Positions 42,086 to 52,335 of a stretch of DNA of 64,000 bases are shown here, in pieces. The notes under the pieces were generated by a model. The model was not told the origin of the DNA and made no database searches. It was given only the letters and a program-made list of their open reading frames with translations. Position 1 is the first letter of the stretch; every line of letters starts with the position of its first letter. A program made the position numbers and the translations under genes. The stretch is from Oscheius sp. JU75. Taxonomy: Eukaryota > Nematoda > Chromadorea > Rhabditida > Rhabditidae. The stretch lies in assembly GCA_037178855.1 (NCBI GenBank), contig JASJZC010000001.1, forward strand, positions 5,642,001 through 5,706,000, read 5' to 3'.

Positions 42086-45000
42086 TTAAAAGACGATTGC
42101 GAGTATGAGAGTAAAAACACAGCTGGTGATTGCTGAAGCTTTCCGTCCTCTACCCTGTTCTCTAGACTTATAGACCTTGAAGAGCGGAGTCTCGGCCGTC
42201 GGATCTTTTTCCAAACTGTCGTCCTCCTGACTCACGTCTTCCTCTTCAATGAAACTCGTTGTGAACCGTTCCGTCGTACTACGTCTTGTAGTCAATTCCG
42301 TCGTTGTTTTCTGTGTCGTTGGCCTCGTCACAGCTGTCGTTGGTCGAGCTGTGGTAGTTGTACTGGTCGTACTAGTCGTACTCGACGTGGCAAAGAGATC
42401 TACCGGACGATAACGGTGCTTCAGCTTCTCGTAGGACATCTTGGCTTCGCTCTGGTGCTCCTTGAATTTCAGAAGCAGGTCTGAAACAACTGTTATTCTA
42501 TGATCCTGTGTGAAGTCGAGGGATCTCAAGTCTTTTAAGAAAGGTACCTGACCAGAATCTTGAATTATTACGCTTCAACTGCCCCAGTATCGTTTCTGTC
42601 TAGGGAGCAGTGTCTAGATAAGATGGTAGTGTTTTGACACCGGCTACCAACAATGGTTCTGTCTGGGGCATTCACTATACGTTAAAACCTTATACCCAAT
42701 CAACCGAACTTACTCTTCGTCCTGAACCAGATGTCGAGCCGATCGGCGGACAAAGAATGGTCGTTCTGACAGACTGTTCAGCAAGAGTCTGAGGTCACTA
42801 TTCTATTGGCTATTTGATCTGGCTATTCAATCCATACTTGCAAACCTTTAAAGAAACTGACTACATTTGCCGAAACAGAGTTAAAAACCGGGTAGATAGT
42901 TTTACAGATCTCATTTCTTCATAGGGTCGACTTTTTCACAATTTAGATAGTTTGACCTACCAGCAGGATTGGTAGTTGTAGTCGTCACTTTCACTGTTGT
43001 AGGAGAGGTCGGCTTTGGTGTTGTTGTGGTAGTTGTAGTGGTAGTTGAAGGCACTCTCGTCGTCGTAGTAGTTGGTCTTGGCGTAGTTGTCGTAGTTGTC
43101 GTAGTTGTCGTAGTAGTCGTAGTAGTCGTTGTTGTGGTTGTACTGGTTCTTATTGTTGGTCTCGGAGTAGTAGTCGTCGTCCTCCTTCTCTCCTGCTCCC
43201 TCCAAGCCGCTTCCCATTCAATCCTCCTCCTCTCAGCTTCTTCCCATCTCGCCTGATCTGGTCTCGGCTGCTCTGTTCTCTGTATCTGTCTCGGTTGCTC
43301 AGCTCTCTGAACTGGTCGTCTCTCCTCTGTCCGTCTAGGCAGAGGAGGTGGTGTCAGCTCCTCCTCGTTCTCATCTCCATGCGGTACGACTCTTCTCCAA
43401 GGTGGTAGAGTTGGCCTCTCACCCGTCTTCCTGAAATTCATATTGATTCAGCTTCTTCTCTTTATGAAGAACAGACAATGGTTGCTGGTCACTGTGTTCA
43501 TGCCGCGGGGATGAGTGCATTTACACAGAAGAGACTCTCTGTTTGCTGCCCCGTTTTCTGGCTTAATTCAGGTGGTCGCAATGAGTCGGCGCTTTTGTCT
43601 TATGACTCACAGAGAGATGATATTTTGAGACAGTTCCATCCGTTATCACAACTCCACGTGCTGGCGGCCCCCTCAAAGTGCAAAAAGCTCTTGCGGAGAG
43701 GTTTTTCGCGGCTTTTTCTTCGCTCCGCGCGCCTCCTTCTCTCTTTGAACCAAGAGACGGAGGGAAAACACTTGAGAAAGTACCAAAGGCTTGGGCACTG
43801 GGCTGTTCAAACAGATATTCAAAAAGTACGTGGATTTTTCTGCCCCGAGGAGTAGTTTTCTGACGCTGTCGTGTCTATAAAGTTATAGAGAACACCAAGA
43901 TCTATAACCTTGCAGAACATCAAAACCTTGGAAAACATATTTTTAGGCAAGAAAAAGCGTAGAGAAGTGAAAGAAATCGTCGGATCGAAATTTCATGAAC
44001 GCACTTTTGTGCACTTTTATTTAGGGATTTCTGGAGCTTCATTCTGTCAGCTGTGGTGGTAGCAACCCGTTCAATTGGATTTTTAAAGCAAGAGAATTCT
44101 AGAAATTGGAAAGTTCAGACTTCCAGTTTCGGCTATTTCACCTACGATACATGTTTCGGGTGTGATTCAGACAGGCAAGCCATCAATTCACGAAAGTCAT
44201 TGTTAGAGTCCGAATTGAATCTGACCTGGCGACAGGAGGGAAAGTCGAAGGGAGTGGTGGTGGATGACGAGGATGCTCGAGTGGGAAGGTGTCCTCTATG
44301 CTAAAGTCCCCATCGTCGTAATCGACGCCGGTCAGGCTGAAAGTACAGTTTAGCATCCCAGAGAGTTGCGTCTCTTTCTCTCAGCACACGCCATTGTGCC
44401 AGCTGCGGAATCGTTGTTTGACTTGACATTCGAGCCCCCTCTTCCCCCCTTGTATGGAGCGAGAGTGACCAGCGGCTAGTGTGCCTAGTCGCACACCAAT
44501 TAGGAATCAGTGGTACGGGAGAACTCACCGCTCATCCTCGTAGGCCGTGTCGATCACAAAGTCGTCTTTGGGCGTTGTAGGCTGGAGACGGGTGCTCGGA
44601 GATGTAACTACTTCCTGGAACGATTTTCATGTTGAAAATCATATGAACATGTCTTCGGACTAATGGTATCCAAATTTCCAGCTGTTTGTCACGAGAAAAT
44701 CTACTTCGTAAACAAAATTGCGCACTGTATGCAAAACTTCTTTTAGTTTTTATCCATATATTTCCTCCGTCGCACATTCTTTCAGTTTTTTAGCCTTTCC
44801 CACTGTGGAGAAGAGTTTAAAATATGGTCAAACGACTATAAATTCTCTAATCGTTCCAGAACTTTTTCTGAATAACGACCCACTTCAGCACTGATCATCT
44901 CCTGAATATCCTCGTCCTCAATCCTGTCCATCATGTCCACATTACAGTAGTCGCCACTCCGACACCAACATCTGACCTGAAATTCGCTTGTTTCTCCTGC

Positions 45001-45872
45001 AGGCTCATCGCCATCTCTTTCTGTTTGCCTATTTGCATATATTTCGGTCGTGCTTTCGCAATCGGCGGCTTGTGCTCGCTACCGAGGCAAACATCGGACG
45101 CTCAGAGACTGATTCGCACCTAGCTCACACTCATTACGGGAGGGGGAAACTGACCTGCTGCTGACCGTCAATCCTATCAACTTTGCATTCATCACCGCCG
45201 CCGAAGGCGACACGAACACAGGCCAGCGTCCGCTGATTGTTCTTCTGGACAAGACCACAAGCTCCTTCCTTAATGTTTTTTTTCGGTTTTCAGCTTCATT
45301 TTATCCCACCTTGCCGTCCTTATTCGTCACCTCACACCAGTTGTTGTAGCAGGGGACAGCTCCTTTCTGGGTCGAGCACTGGCATCTAAACATGGGATCG
45401 TTTTTATATACGACGACTGGCTGTCATGCTCATTTACAATGATCATTCGATCCGCGTATACTGTCACAATTTACAACTTCCAGTTACCTCTCTCGCTGTC
45501 TAAGCACGAGGAAGAAGATTGACGATCCGGCACAGAAATATGAAACTGTTGACATTGGGGTTTCTCACAAAAAGTTTTGTATTATGACAAGGTGTATGAG
45601 TCAACAGGACGACTACAGTCACAGTTCTATGAGTCTAGCGCTCTATCTCAAATGATTCCCATGGGTTTATGGTTACTAAAAGGGACCGCCGCCAATGGAA
45701 TTGCAATTTCCGTATCTGTTCTAAAATGTTTATGTTCTATGTGAGACAAAATTATGAAAACGGAAACTATCAGTATACAACAAGGGATGTAAGGGAGAGA
45801 TAGAGCATACCTGATACCGAAAGTGTAGGGAATGAGAACCAGAGAAATGAGCAAAAGGAGACGGTGTAGCAT
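42086..45872 (-). CDS. Secreted/GPI-anchored protein: ET module plus poly-Thr mucin stalk
   Basis: Eight exons (45811-45872, 45310-45385, 45155-45268, 44884-44976, 44529-44614, 44226-44336, 42961-43430, 42086-42480) give 468 aa with consistent phase. A signal peptide (MLHRLLLLISLVLIPYTFG) is followed by ten cysteines in the nematode ET-module spacing (RCQCS...VPCYNNWCE...GACGL...TLACVRV...DECK...VRCWCRSGDYCN). Then come an acidic linker and a proline/arginine-rich segment. Two threonine-rich stalks follow; the longer includes about 20 consecutive Thr. The C-terminus (SAITSCVFTLILAIVF) is a plausible GPI-anchor signal. Alternatively, exon 4 can be read through to a stop at 44836, giving a 130-aa secreted ET protein and leaving the stalk as a separate gene. 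Function unknown; the design suggests a cell-surface or cuticle-matrix protein. Confidence 0.65.
43869..43920. repeat. Intronic hairpin repeat, ET-mucin gene intron 6
   Basis: GTGTCTATAAAGTTATAG with CTATAACCTTGCAGAACAT around an AACACCAAGAT loop. Confidence 0.65.
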
Positions 45873-46676
45873 CTAGACCATGGGCTTGTGGTAGAAGAGC
45901 GGATGCAGGATTACCGGCGGCTGTCCACTTCGGCTATGTACTCGGGCTAGTGGCAGGGCGAGGAGACGAGACGAGGAGGCGGAGCCCGGGCCTTTGGAAC
46001 GCGGGGCGAAGAGCTGCTGATGGCTTTGGGCAAGGGTCGACACTGTGACACCCCAACACCTGCAAGAACACTTTTTCCAAGGAGATAAGCAGGCGCGAAA
46101 GACAAAGATAGGCAGTCTGCCGTGTCCCTGTGGATTGCCCCGGAGCGATATCGCGCAATAACGATCTAACGAGACAGACATAGCTAGTGCGTGTGTTCTT
46201 GTGGCGCAAGAAACAGTGATTCAGTGCTGGGAAAAGATTCATGTCTGTGAGTAAGATTTTTTGGACGAAATTGCTTTTTTCGAGATACACTACAGCCAAG
46301 GATTTTTTTGAGAGTATAGCAAAGAAACCTACGATGCCGTCTTCACGATTTCGACTTTTTGAGTTCCCTTATCAGCGTGTAGTTGGCGGAAATAGCGCTC
46401 AACGCGTGAGGACTTCTGGTGCTGGAAGATGGATGCTGAAAAATGGTCTTTTAGTAACAGAAAGACGCATATTTTTTGAGTAATTGTAGCACATTCTTCC
46501 TAGATTTGACTCTGGCTCAATTTTTTGCCAAATTGTAAGAATTTCTTGAGTTTCCGAGTTTACACGCAAATTTTATAGGTTTAGCCGAAGCCTACCATTT
46601 TTAGAAAAACTGATCGTAAAGTCACTATGTGCGCCTCTTCCACTCAAAATTCTAGCAGAAAATAGATTCAAAATTG
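45873..46676. other. Intergenic, ET-mucin gene to unknown gene
   Basis: No gene supported. Both neighbours are on the minus strand, so this holds the ET-mucin promoter and the 3' UTR of the next gene. Confidence 0.45.
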
Positions 46677-48000
46677 CTAATCGGAGGTCGTAGCAGTTCT
46701 ATATGGACCAGTTCTGGTCCAGAAAATCAAAATATTTTCTGAGGAAAAGGATTGCGCAAGTAAGTCGGACACGGAGCGGTACGCACCTGCAAGTCCTCGC
46801 AGTTTCTTTCGCCTCGACTTTCTCTTTGGCGTCGGCGGAGAGGAAACGGTCCGTCGTCCGGGCTGGAAAATTGAAGTTCGTGAGTTGGCGGAAGAGGAAG
46901 AATGCTGCTCAATCGAGGGCGTTCGGGACATCTCTCGGACTGGGTCGTCGGCTACGGAATCTGCATCGTTGAACAAGCAAGCATCGGACTGCTCCTGAAA
47001 ACAGGGGATTAAGCCTAGTTTGTTCAACAAGAGAGAGGAGACTACCGAATTCCAGTTATTCACGTTACGGGTCTCATTTTCAAGCGAAAATCTGCACAAG
47101 CATCAAAGCCATCGTGACTGCGAGCCACCTGCAGCAAGCAGTCATCCAGGCTCGACTTTTCATCTCTGTACCCATACTTCGAGCATCTTCGAATTGAATG
47201 AACATATGTCAAAAACAGAACTCGGTGACCCGGTCTAATTAATTGGGCAATCAATAACTAACCGGGTTACGGTAGTGACCCTATTTTAGAGAGGCTAGCA
47301 GCAAAAAGGTGGCTCTTACCAGCTTCGGTGACGTCTGTGGCGACTCAATCTGCACGTCTTCTTCCTGTTCGACCATTACGGCAAGACTGCTTCTCGGCCT
47401 ACTTTTGATCGGATCTGCCTCGCTGAAGGAGTCGTCAATCGCAGAGTTTCGTCGCAGGCGACGGAAATCGTTGTTGAAAGTATGTCCAAACAAAAAAAAA
47501 TACGTTGCTATGAGTAAAGTTGTCCTGCTGGCCGTTTTCGACCTTGTCTGCTCACTGTTCGTCCTTATCAAAGTAGGCCACGGCTTTCTGCTGGCAGTCC
47601 TTTTTTCTTCCCTTAATCTAATCGCATTAGAGATAAGGGAAAGGGAAGCACCTTTCCCACGTTGCTACTACTGAAGTGGAGTTGCTGGGCATCGTCGAGT
47701 TAAGTGATTTTCTTCTGGTTGTTTCCGCCGCCAGGACTGGCCTTTTTCGTGAAGTGGGAAATGTGCAATTGAGATCTGAACGGAATTCATAGGGACTATG
47801 GCTCCAGAAAGGGGGAACGAGCCTAAACTTTTTCGTCGTTTCGGTGTGCATGTCGTCGGCTCATCGGTGGCGCCTTCCTCGAACTCCAAAGCGGCCAGTT
47901 TTCTCTTACTCGTGGAGCCGACAAAACGTGGCCACATCTGTTCGGAAGCGGTCATAAAGTAGGAAGAAAAGAACACAAAAGTAGCAACAGAACGCAACAT
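46677..48000 (-). CDS. Unrecognised gene, Ser/Arg-rich phosphoprotein-like
   Basis: Seven exons (47829-48000, 47652-47775, 47556-47606, 47320-47527, 47129-47176, 46787-46994, 46677-46738) join with consistent phase into 290 aa. I do not recognise the protein. It carries several basic Ser/Thr motifs that resemble kinase or nuclear-localisation sites (CTPKRRK, RRLRRNSAIDDSF, REMSRTPSIEQHSSSS, SPPTPKRKSRRKK) and an acidic middle (MVEQEEDVQIE). The first 20 residues (MLRSVATFVFFSSYFMTASE) could be a signal peptide, or the start may be the internal ATG that begins MTASEQMWPRF. Exon 4 begins with a hydrophobic run (LLIATYFFLFGH) that might be misassigned intron. The composition suggests a nuclear, cell-cycle-type regulator, but that is a guess. 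Confidence 0.5.
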
Positions 48001-48051
48001 TAGGAACAAGTGTTCGAGCCACTACTACAGCAACTTTATTACTACAAATAA

Positions 48052-50359
48052 CTACATGAATCCGCAGTTTTCGGGTCGTTCCAGACCCCTGAACTTTCTG
48101 GTTTTCTTTCGGACATACTCATCGATCTGAAAGTACAGAATTTTCCAGAAATTAAGAACACTAGCCGTTGAGAAAGCCGGCTCCTTTGCGAATTCTGCAA
48201 ATGGCCGAGTTCCACTCGTTCGACATCTTTCCACGCTCTCTCCGATGAGGGTCAGCGTCTCGTCGAGCTTGTCATTTGGACAGTTGAAAAGGGCGCACGC
48301 GTAAATGTCGTCCAAGTTCTGAAAATCGCTTGGAATGAGAAAAGAATAGAGCAAACCGAGGAGAGAAAAGACGATTTGATGATCTTGAGGCAGAGTTTGT
48401 GAACAATGGGCACATCTCGAACTTTAGTAATCTCGCTCATGTATCTGATTAGACAAGCCTCGTCCTCGTGTTCGATGGCGGCTTGGGCGGCTAGAGAGAG
48501 GGCTGTGGAGACGGGAGTAGAGATTTCTAGGAGAGTGGACAGCTTGGCGAGCGACTTGATCTGAAGATCAACGATTGACTGCACGGACATCCGCCAATTA
48601 CATGATTTTTCGAACATTTACTAACTTCTTTATTGCAGCTTATCGTGACAGCTGGCTGAGTTTAGCACCTAACTGTTAATACCAAAACTAGGCATCTTTG
48701 ATGGCTCCGTACCTTTTTGTAGTTGTTTCCAATATTGATCATCTGCTGAAGGATATCCACGGGATCACATAGTCGAACAGAAGCAGGCATAATTGTCGAT
48801 CCAAGCTCGAACATGATGTCAACAGCGTCGAGCAATTTCAGCTGCTCCCGGGCTTGTTTCGGGGTGATCTGAACACATTTCAGAATAAAAATGAAAAGTG
48901 CATTAACTGGTCGAGCCAACGTGGCAAAGAGACGACTTTTATCGAGGTTTGGATCATTTTTCTGGAGGGAAGCATTCATAGAATCTACGCTGAGGCACAT
49001 CAATGTTTCGGCTGACTTGAGCTGATCCAGACGGTAACCATCGAATTTCTTTGGGCCGTTTTTCTTCAATGTGAGCACCGAGGTTAGTAGACTGGTGTCA
49101 GCTCGTAGAGCATCATTCAAGAGCAGTTTTTTGGCTAGCAGCTGGACCACTTCTATTCGGGGAACCAGATCCTTATAGTGGCTGAAGTGTAATGAATGAA
49201 TAAAAAAAAATGACCGACTTACAGGTCAACAAGTAGTAATACATCGATTTTGAAAGAGATCCAGTCTTCAGCCAGGACTACTCTTCGATTGGAAATAGCT
49301 CTGGCTATGAGGTTTCGGGCAGAATCACTGAAAAATCATGTTTGCGGTAAAAAAAAAAAAACAGGAAAGACCTATTGGATTTACTGTCAAGGACCTCCTC
49401 CTCACTGCATTTCATTCCGAGATCTTCAAGAAGGAGGAGAGCTGACTGGTGTTCGGGAGAGAGGCTCGAGACGGCAATAGGCTCTGGCCGAAGTTCACTG
49501 ACAGGTGGAGGAGGCATTGCTGGGCTTTCGACTGTCTGAAGACAGGAGATCATTCATAGAAACAATTAGGAGGCGAAATTCAGAAGAGACAACGGCAAAA
49601 TGTTCTCTATCTCTCTACTACTAAGCGCAATGGTGTGCGTCTGTCCGTGCGTCATCACGAGGAAAGCTAACAAGTCATGTCAAAAACCTTTAAAAAATTA
49701 AGTTGACAAGTCAGCTCTTGGGTTCTTAGGCTAATGGAGAAGAGGCGCAGCCGCCTGTAGGCAATAATAAGTCAAGACTAATGGCTGGTCTAGTTCTAAA
49801 TTCCCAAAAGTCTCTGTGTGTATGAAGGCATTATTGGTAACAAGTTTGGCTGTTGAGGCTCGTGACAGGCTGATGCTGTTCCAGTCGAGTTACCCTGACA
49901 GGAGCAATGTTCCCCAACGAATCTATCTGCAAAACTGATTCTACTTTGACTTGACCTGCAAGCAATTAGTGTCCGCAGAAAGTAGTGCACAATAATTGCA
50001 ATAATGGCTTCAGACACAGACTTTTGGGAACTAGATTAGTGAGTTACTTTGTGCTGAGTCAATTCCGGAAATAATGGGCATCAGCCACGCTTTTTGGTAT
50101 AAATTACTTCAGTAGCTCCTTGTGAATCTTCGCTCAGTTCTTCTGTTCTCCCTATCATCTCGGGCTCGATCTCCAACTCTTCGTATTCAATGGGGCTCAA
50201 GGAAGGGTGGATCTTCTTCAAAATGTTCAAGAGATGTGTCCACAGAAGTTGTAGCAGGCCGGTAATATTTCTGGCCTAAAAATGGTTGAAGAGGTAAAAT
50301 GGATGAACCTTGACGAAATCGTAGACTGCAGACAGATTACCTTGTTCGTCTTCTGTCAT
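48052..50359 (-). CDS. Helical protein, possibly NBAS/Sec39-like
   Basis: Nine exons (50309-50359, 50108-50275, 49372-49535, 49223-49327, 48908-49181, 48713-48868, 48357-48560, 48052-48318, with intron 48869-48907 between the fifth and sixth) give 462 aa with consistent phase. The chain is leucine-rich and almost entirely helical, without membrane segments; examples are LVPRIEVVQLLAKKLLLNDA, KQAREQLKLLDAVDIMF and VRLCDPVDILQQMINIGNNY. The spacing of such segments faintly recalls the Sec39 domain of NBAS, an ER-Golgi tethering (NRZ) subunit also tied to nonsense-mediated decay, but I cannot confirm this. It is far shorter than NBAS. The ATG directly follows GTTTAG. A 39-nt stop-free intron at 48869-48907 could also be read through. 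The listing counts eight coordinate blocks because the fifth and sixth are separated only by that intron. Confidence 0.6.
49608..49672 (+). repeat. Dispersed repeat family C, copy 1
   Basis: About 60 bp (TCTCTACTACTAAGCGCAA ... CACGAGGAAAGCTAA) match 55506-55570 with scattered changes. The copy lies in intron 2 of the NBAS-like gene. Confidence 0.75.
49835..50035 (+). repeat. Dispersed repeat family B, copy 2
   Basis: Shares CCAGTCGAG, GGAGCAATGTTCCCCAACGA-like, CAATTAGTGT and AATGGCTTCAGACA blocks with the copies at 34270 and 53745. Lies in intron 2 of the NBAS-like gene. Confidence 0.65.
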
Positions 50360-50430
50360 CTAAACACAATAAAATGGAGAAACATTGAGCTGAGGAGAGA
50401 AAATATGGAAAGTTTCGAGAACTGAAATAT

Positions 50431-51147
50431 ACAGGGTGCGCTATAATTACGGGGCACGCAATTCAAACTCTATACTTACAGAAAGACTGCAAGCAACTTT
50501 TGCTTTTTCGGTTTTTTCGTGTTCTTTTATTTTCATACTTCTTATTTTCGCTAAACAATCGTTACTGTCTCAAACGTGCCCATTTGCTGTCAGATGTTAA
50601 CAAACTGAAGCGAGTCCGAAAGTGCAGGAAATTCCTGAAACGTTTCACTGAATGAAAGCACCGCGGCGTTGTCTTCTCCTACGAGAGGATCTTCACAGTC
50701 GAGCCAATTTTCAATCAAAACGAAAGAATCCTGGCCAAAAGCAAAATGAACGAAGTTGTGAATTGTGGAGAGCTAGTTGGAAAAACGGCTCATCCGGCCT
50801 CACATGGTTTGGGGAGCATCACCAGTGATGGCAAAATCCCTCGTTTTTGTTGAGTCAAAATAAACAAATATGTTTACAAGAAGAACATTCTGGAAAATAT
50901 GCTGAAGCCCTGGTCTGTTTCTCACTTCAGAAACAGACCTTGGTGTTTTCAATAGGGCTGTCCTTGCCCACAAAGCGAAGGGCGTCCAAGAGTAGGGCTC
51001 GCTCCTACATCCAGGCTCGTGGTGGGCACTTCAAAATCTACCCGTTGGATGTTATAGTTATACGTCACAATAGACTTCTACATGTGTTCGATTACCGAAA
51101 TTCGATTTTGTGTCGAAGATACACGTCAATATTCGTGCGCACCCTGT
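50431..51147. mobile_element. Decayed Tc1/mariner-type DNA transposon
   Basis: The element is about 717 bp. Short terminal inverted repeats ACAGGGTGCGC (50431-50441) and GCGCACCCTGT (51137-51147) are flanked on both sides by TA, the standard mariner target duplication. The interior contains fragments resembling a mariner transposase on the plus strand (for example FSYERIFTVEPIFN and KMNEVVNCGELVGKTA, then HMVWGAS), interrupted by stops and frameshifts. It is therefore inactive and shorter than a full element (about 1.3 kb). It lies in the gap between the divergent NBAS-like and MED18 genes. Confidence 0.85.
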
Positions 51148-51283
51148 ATATATTACCTGAAGGTATTTCATTTCAGAAAATTCAAAATACGAATTTGCGT
51201 ACAGGTTTTTAGCCAGACGTCAGCGTTCAAATTTCTTCTTCTTCACAGAATTCATCAATTTTTCATTCGAGTATATCCGAAAT

Positions 51284-52236
51284 ATGGATTCAGAGGTTTG
51301 CTAAAAAAAAAACTGTTCTTTTTATCAGAAATAACGTGTTTAGGCTATACAACGGATCACAACCTTCCCCTACAATAACCAAGAGTGCGTTCTATATGGA
51401 TCAGTCCTTGAGCAGTTTGTTCCGGTAATTTTCCTTCTATTACCTTCTTTTTGACAACGGCAAAATGTTCTCCTACTTTTTGTTTTAGGACCTGGAACGT
51501 CGCCTCGTTGGACTCTGTGACCCGGGATCTACAGAATTTCAAGAACACGAGATGTCATTCAGTTTGAAGACGGGAAACGAGCCAGATGTCTGTTTACGGT
51601 TCGTTTCTTCTTCGTTTGCAACGAAACCATAGGTTCTCAGATTGCGACGTCGATTCCATGTAGACAATGCAAGCCCTCATCACAATGTCTGGCAGTACCG
51701 ATACATTGGAAGTGGGGTAAAATGTGTTTTATCCTTAAAAAAATACATTTCAGGCCCCGAACCCGACGCCAAATGTCCTGTTATCGTTCGAAAAGTCATT
51801 GACAGCATTACATTTTCGAATAACATGATGGAATTCGTCAAAACAATAGGTAACACAGTCTTTTTGTCGGTTAAACGCACGAGTTAAGGTTTGCGAATGG
51901 ACTACGAATTTATTGCCAAGGGGACATGTTATTCATTCAGCAACATGAAGGTCCTTCTTTACAACGTTTCGAAGACTGAAAAGGTTAGCTCCTTTTTGAC
52001 TGTGACGTAAAAAATCGAGTATTAGGCAGGAAATTACGACAATCTCAAACGACTGACCGACTCATGGATCGTCGAGGTCAATCAGTGCATCCCGGATGGG
52101 ACAGAATACGCTCCGGTAAGCCTTTTGCCCTATTTTGCTCACTTTCACGATTTAGACGGCCAAGAGAATTCGGGAATTCTGCGACCAACTAGCCCCGCTG
52201 GTCGAGATGCAGAAAGTAGACTATTTCCGAAAATAA
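51284..52236 (+). CDS. MED18: Mediator complex subunit 18
   Basis: MED18 is a head-module subunit of Mediator, which links activators to RNA polymerase II. Eight exons (51284-51295, 51344-51424, 51489-51598, 51641-51711, 51754-51849, 51889-51983, 52026-52115, 52156-52236) give 211 aa, almost exactly the human 208. The first exon is 12 nt (MDSE). Conserved blocks are ECVLYGSVLEQFV, RRLVGLCDPG, FQEHEMSFSLK, WQYRYIG, LRMDYEFIAKGTCYS, MKVLLYNVSK and the C-terminal FCDQLAPLVEMQKVDYFRK. A poly(A)-like AATAAA (52232-52237) overlaps the stop codon, and DBR1 begins only 99 bp later on the same strand, an operon-like spacing. Confidence 0.93.
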
Positions 52237-52335
52237 ACATGTGATTTTTTGTTATCCTTTCTATTGATGACCGTTGTTTCGATCTCTTTTGCCCAAATCA
52301 TTGTTGCTTAATTTTAGGCTGAATTCAGGTTCCAG

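Noticed and set aside
42969-43256. Val-rich open frame on the plus strand
   Set aside because: It is the antisense of the poly-Thr coding repeat in the ET-mucin gene.
44836-44838. TAG as the only end of the ET-module gene
   Set aside because: Not excluded, but splicing at 44883 to 44614 keeps phase through four further exons and gives an anchored product, so the longer model is preferred.
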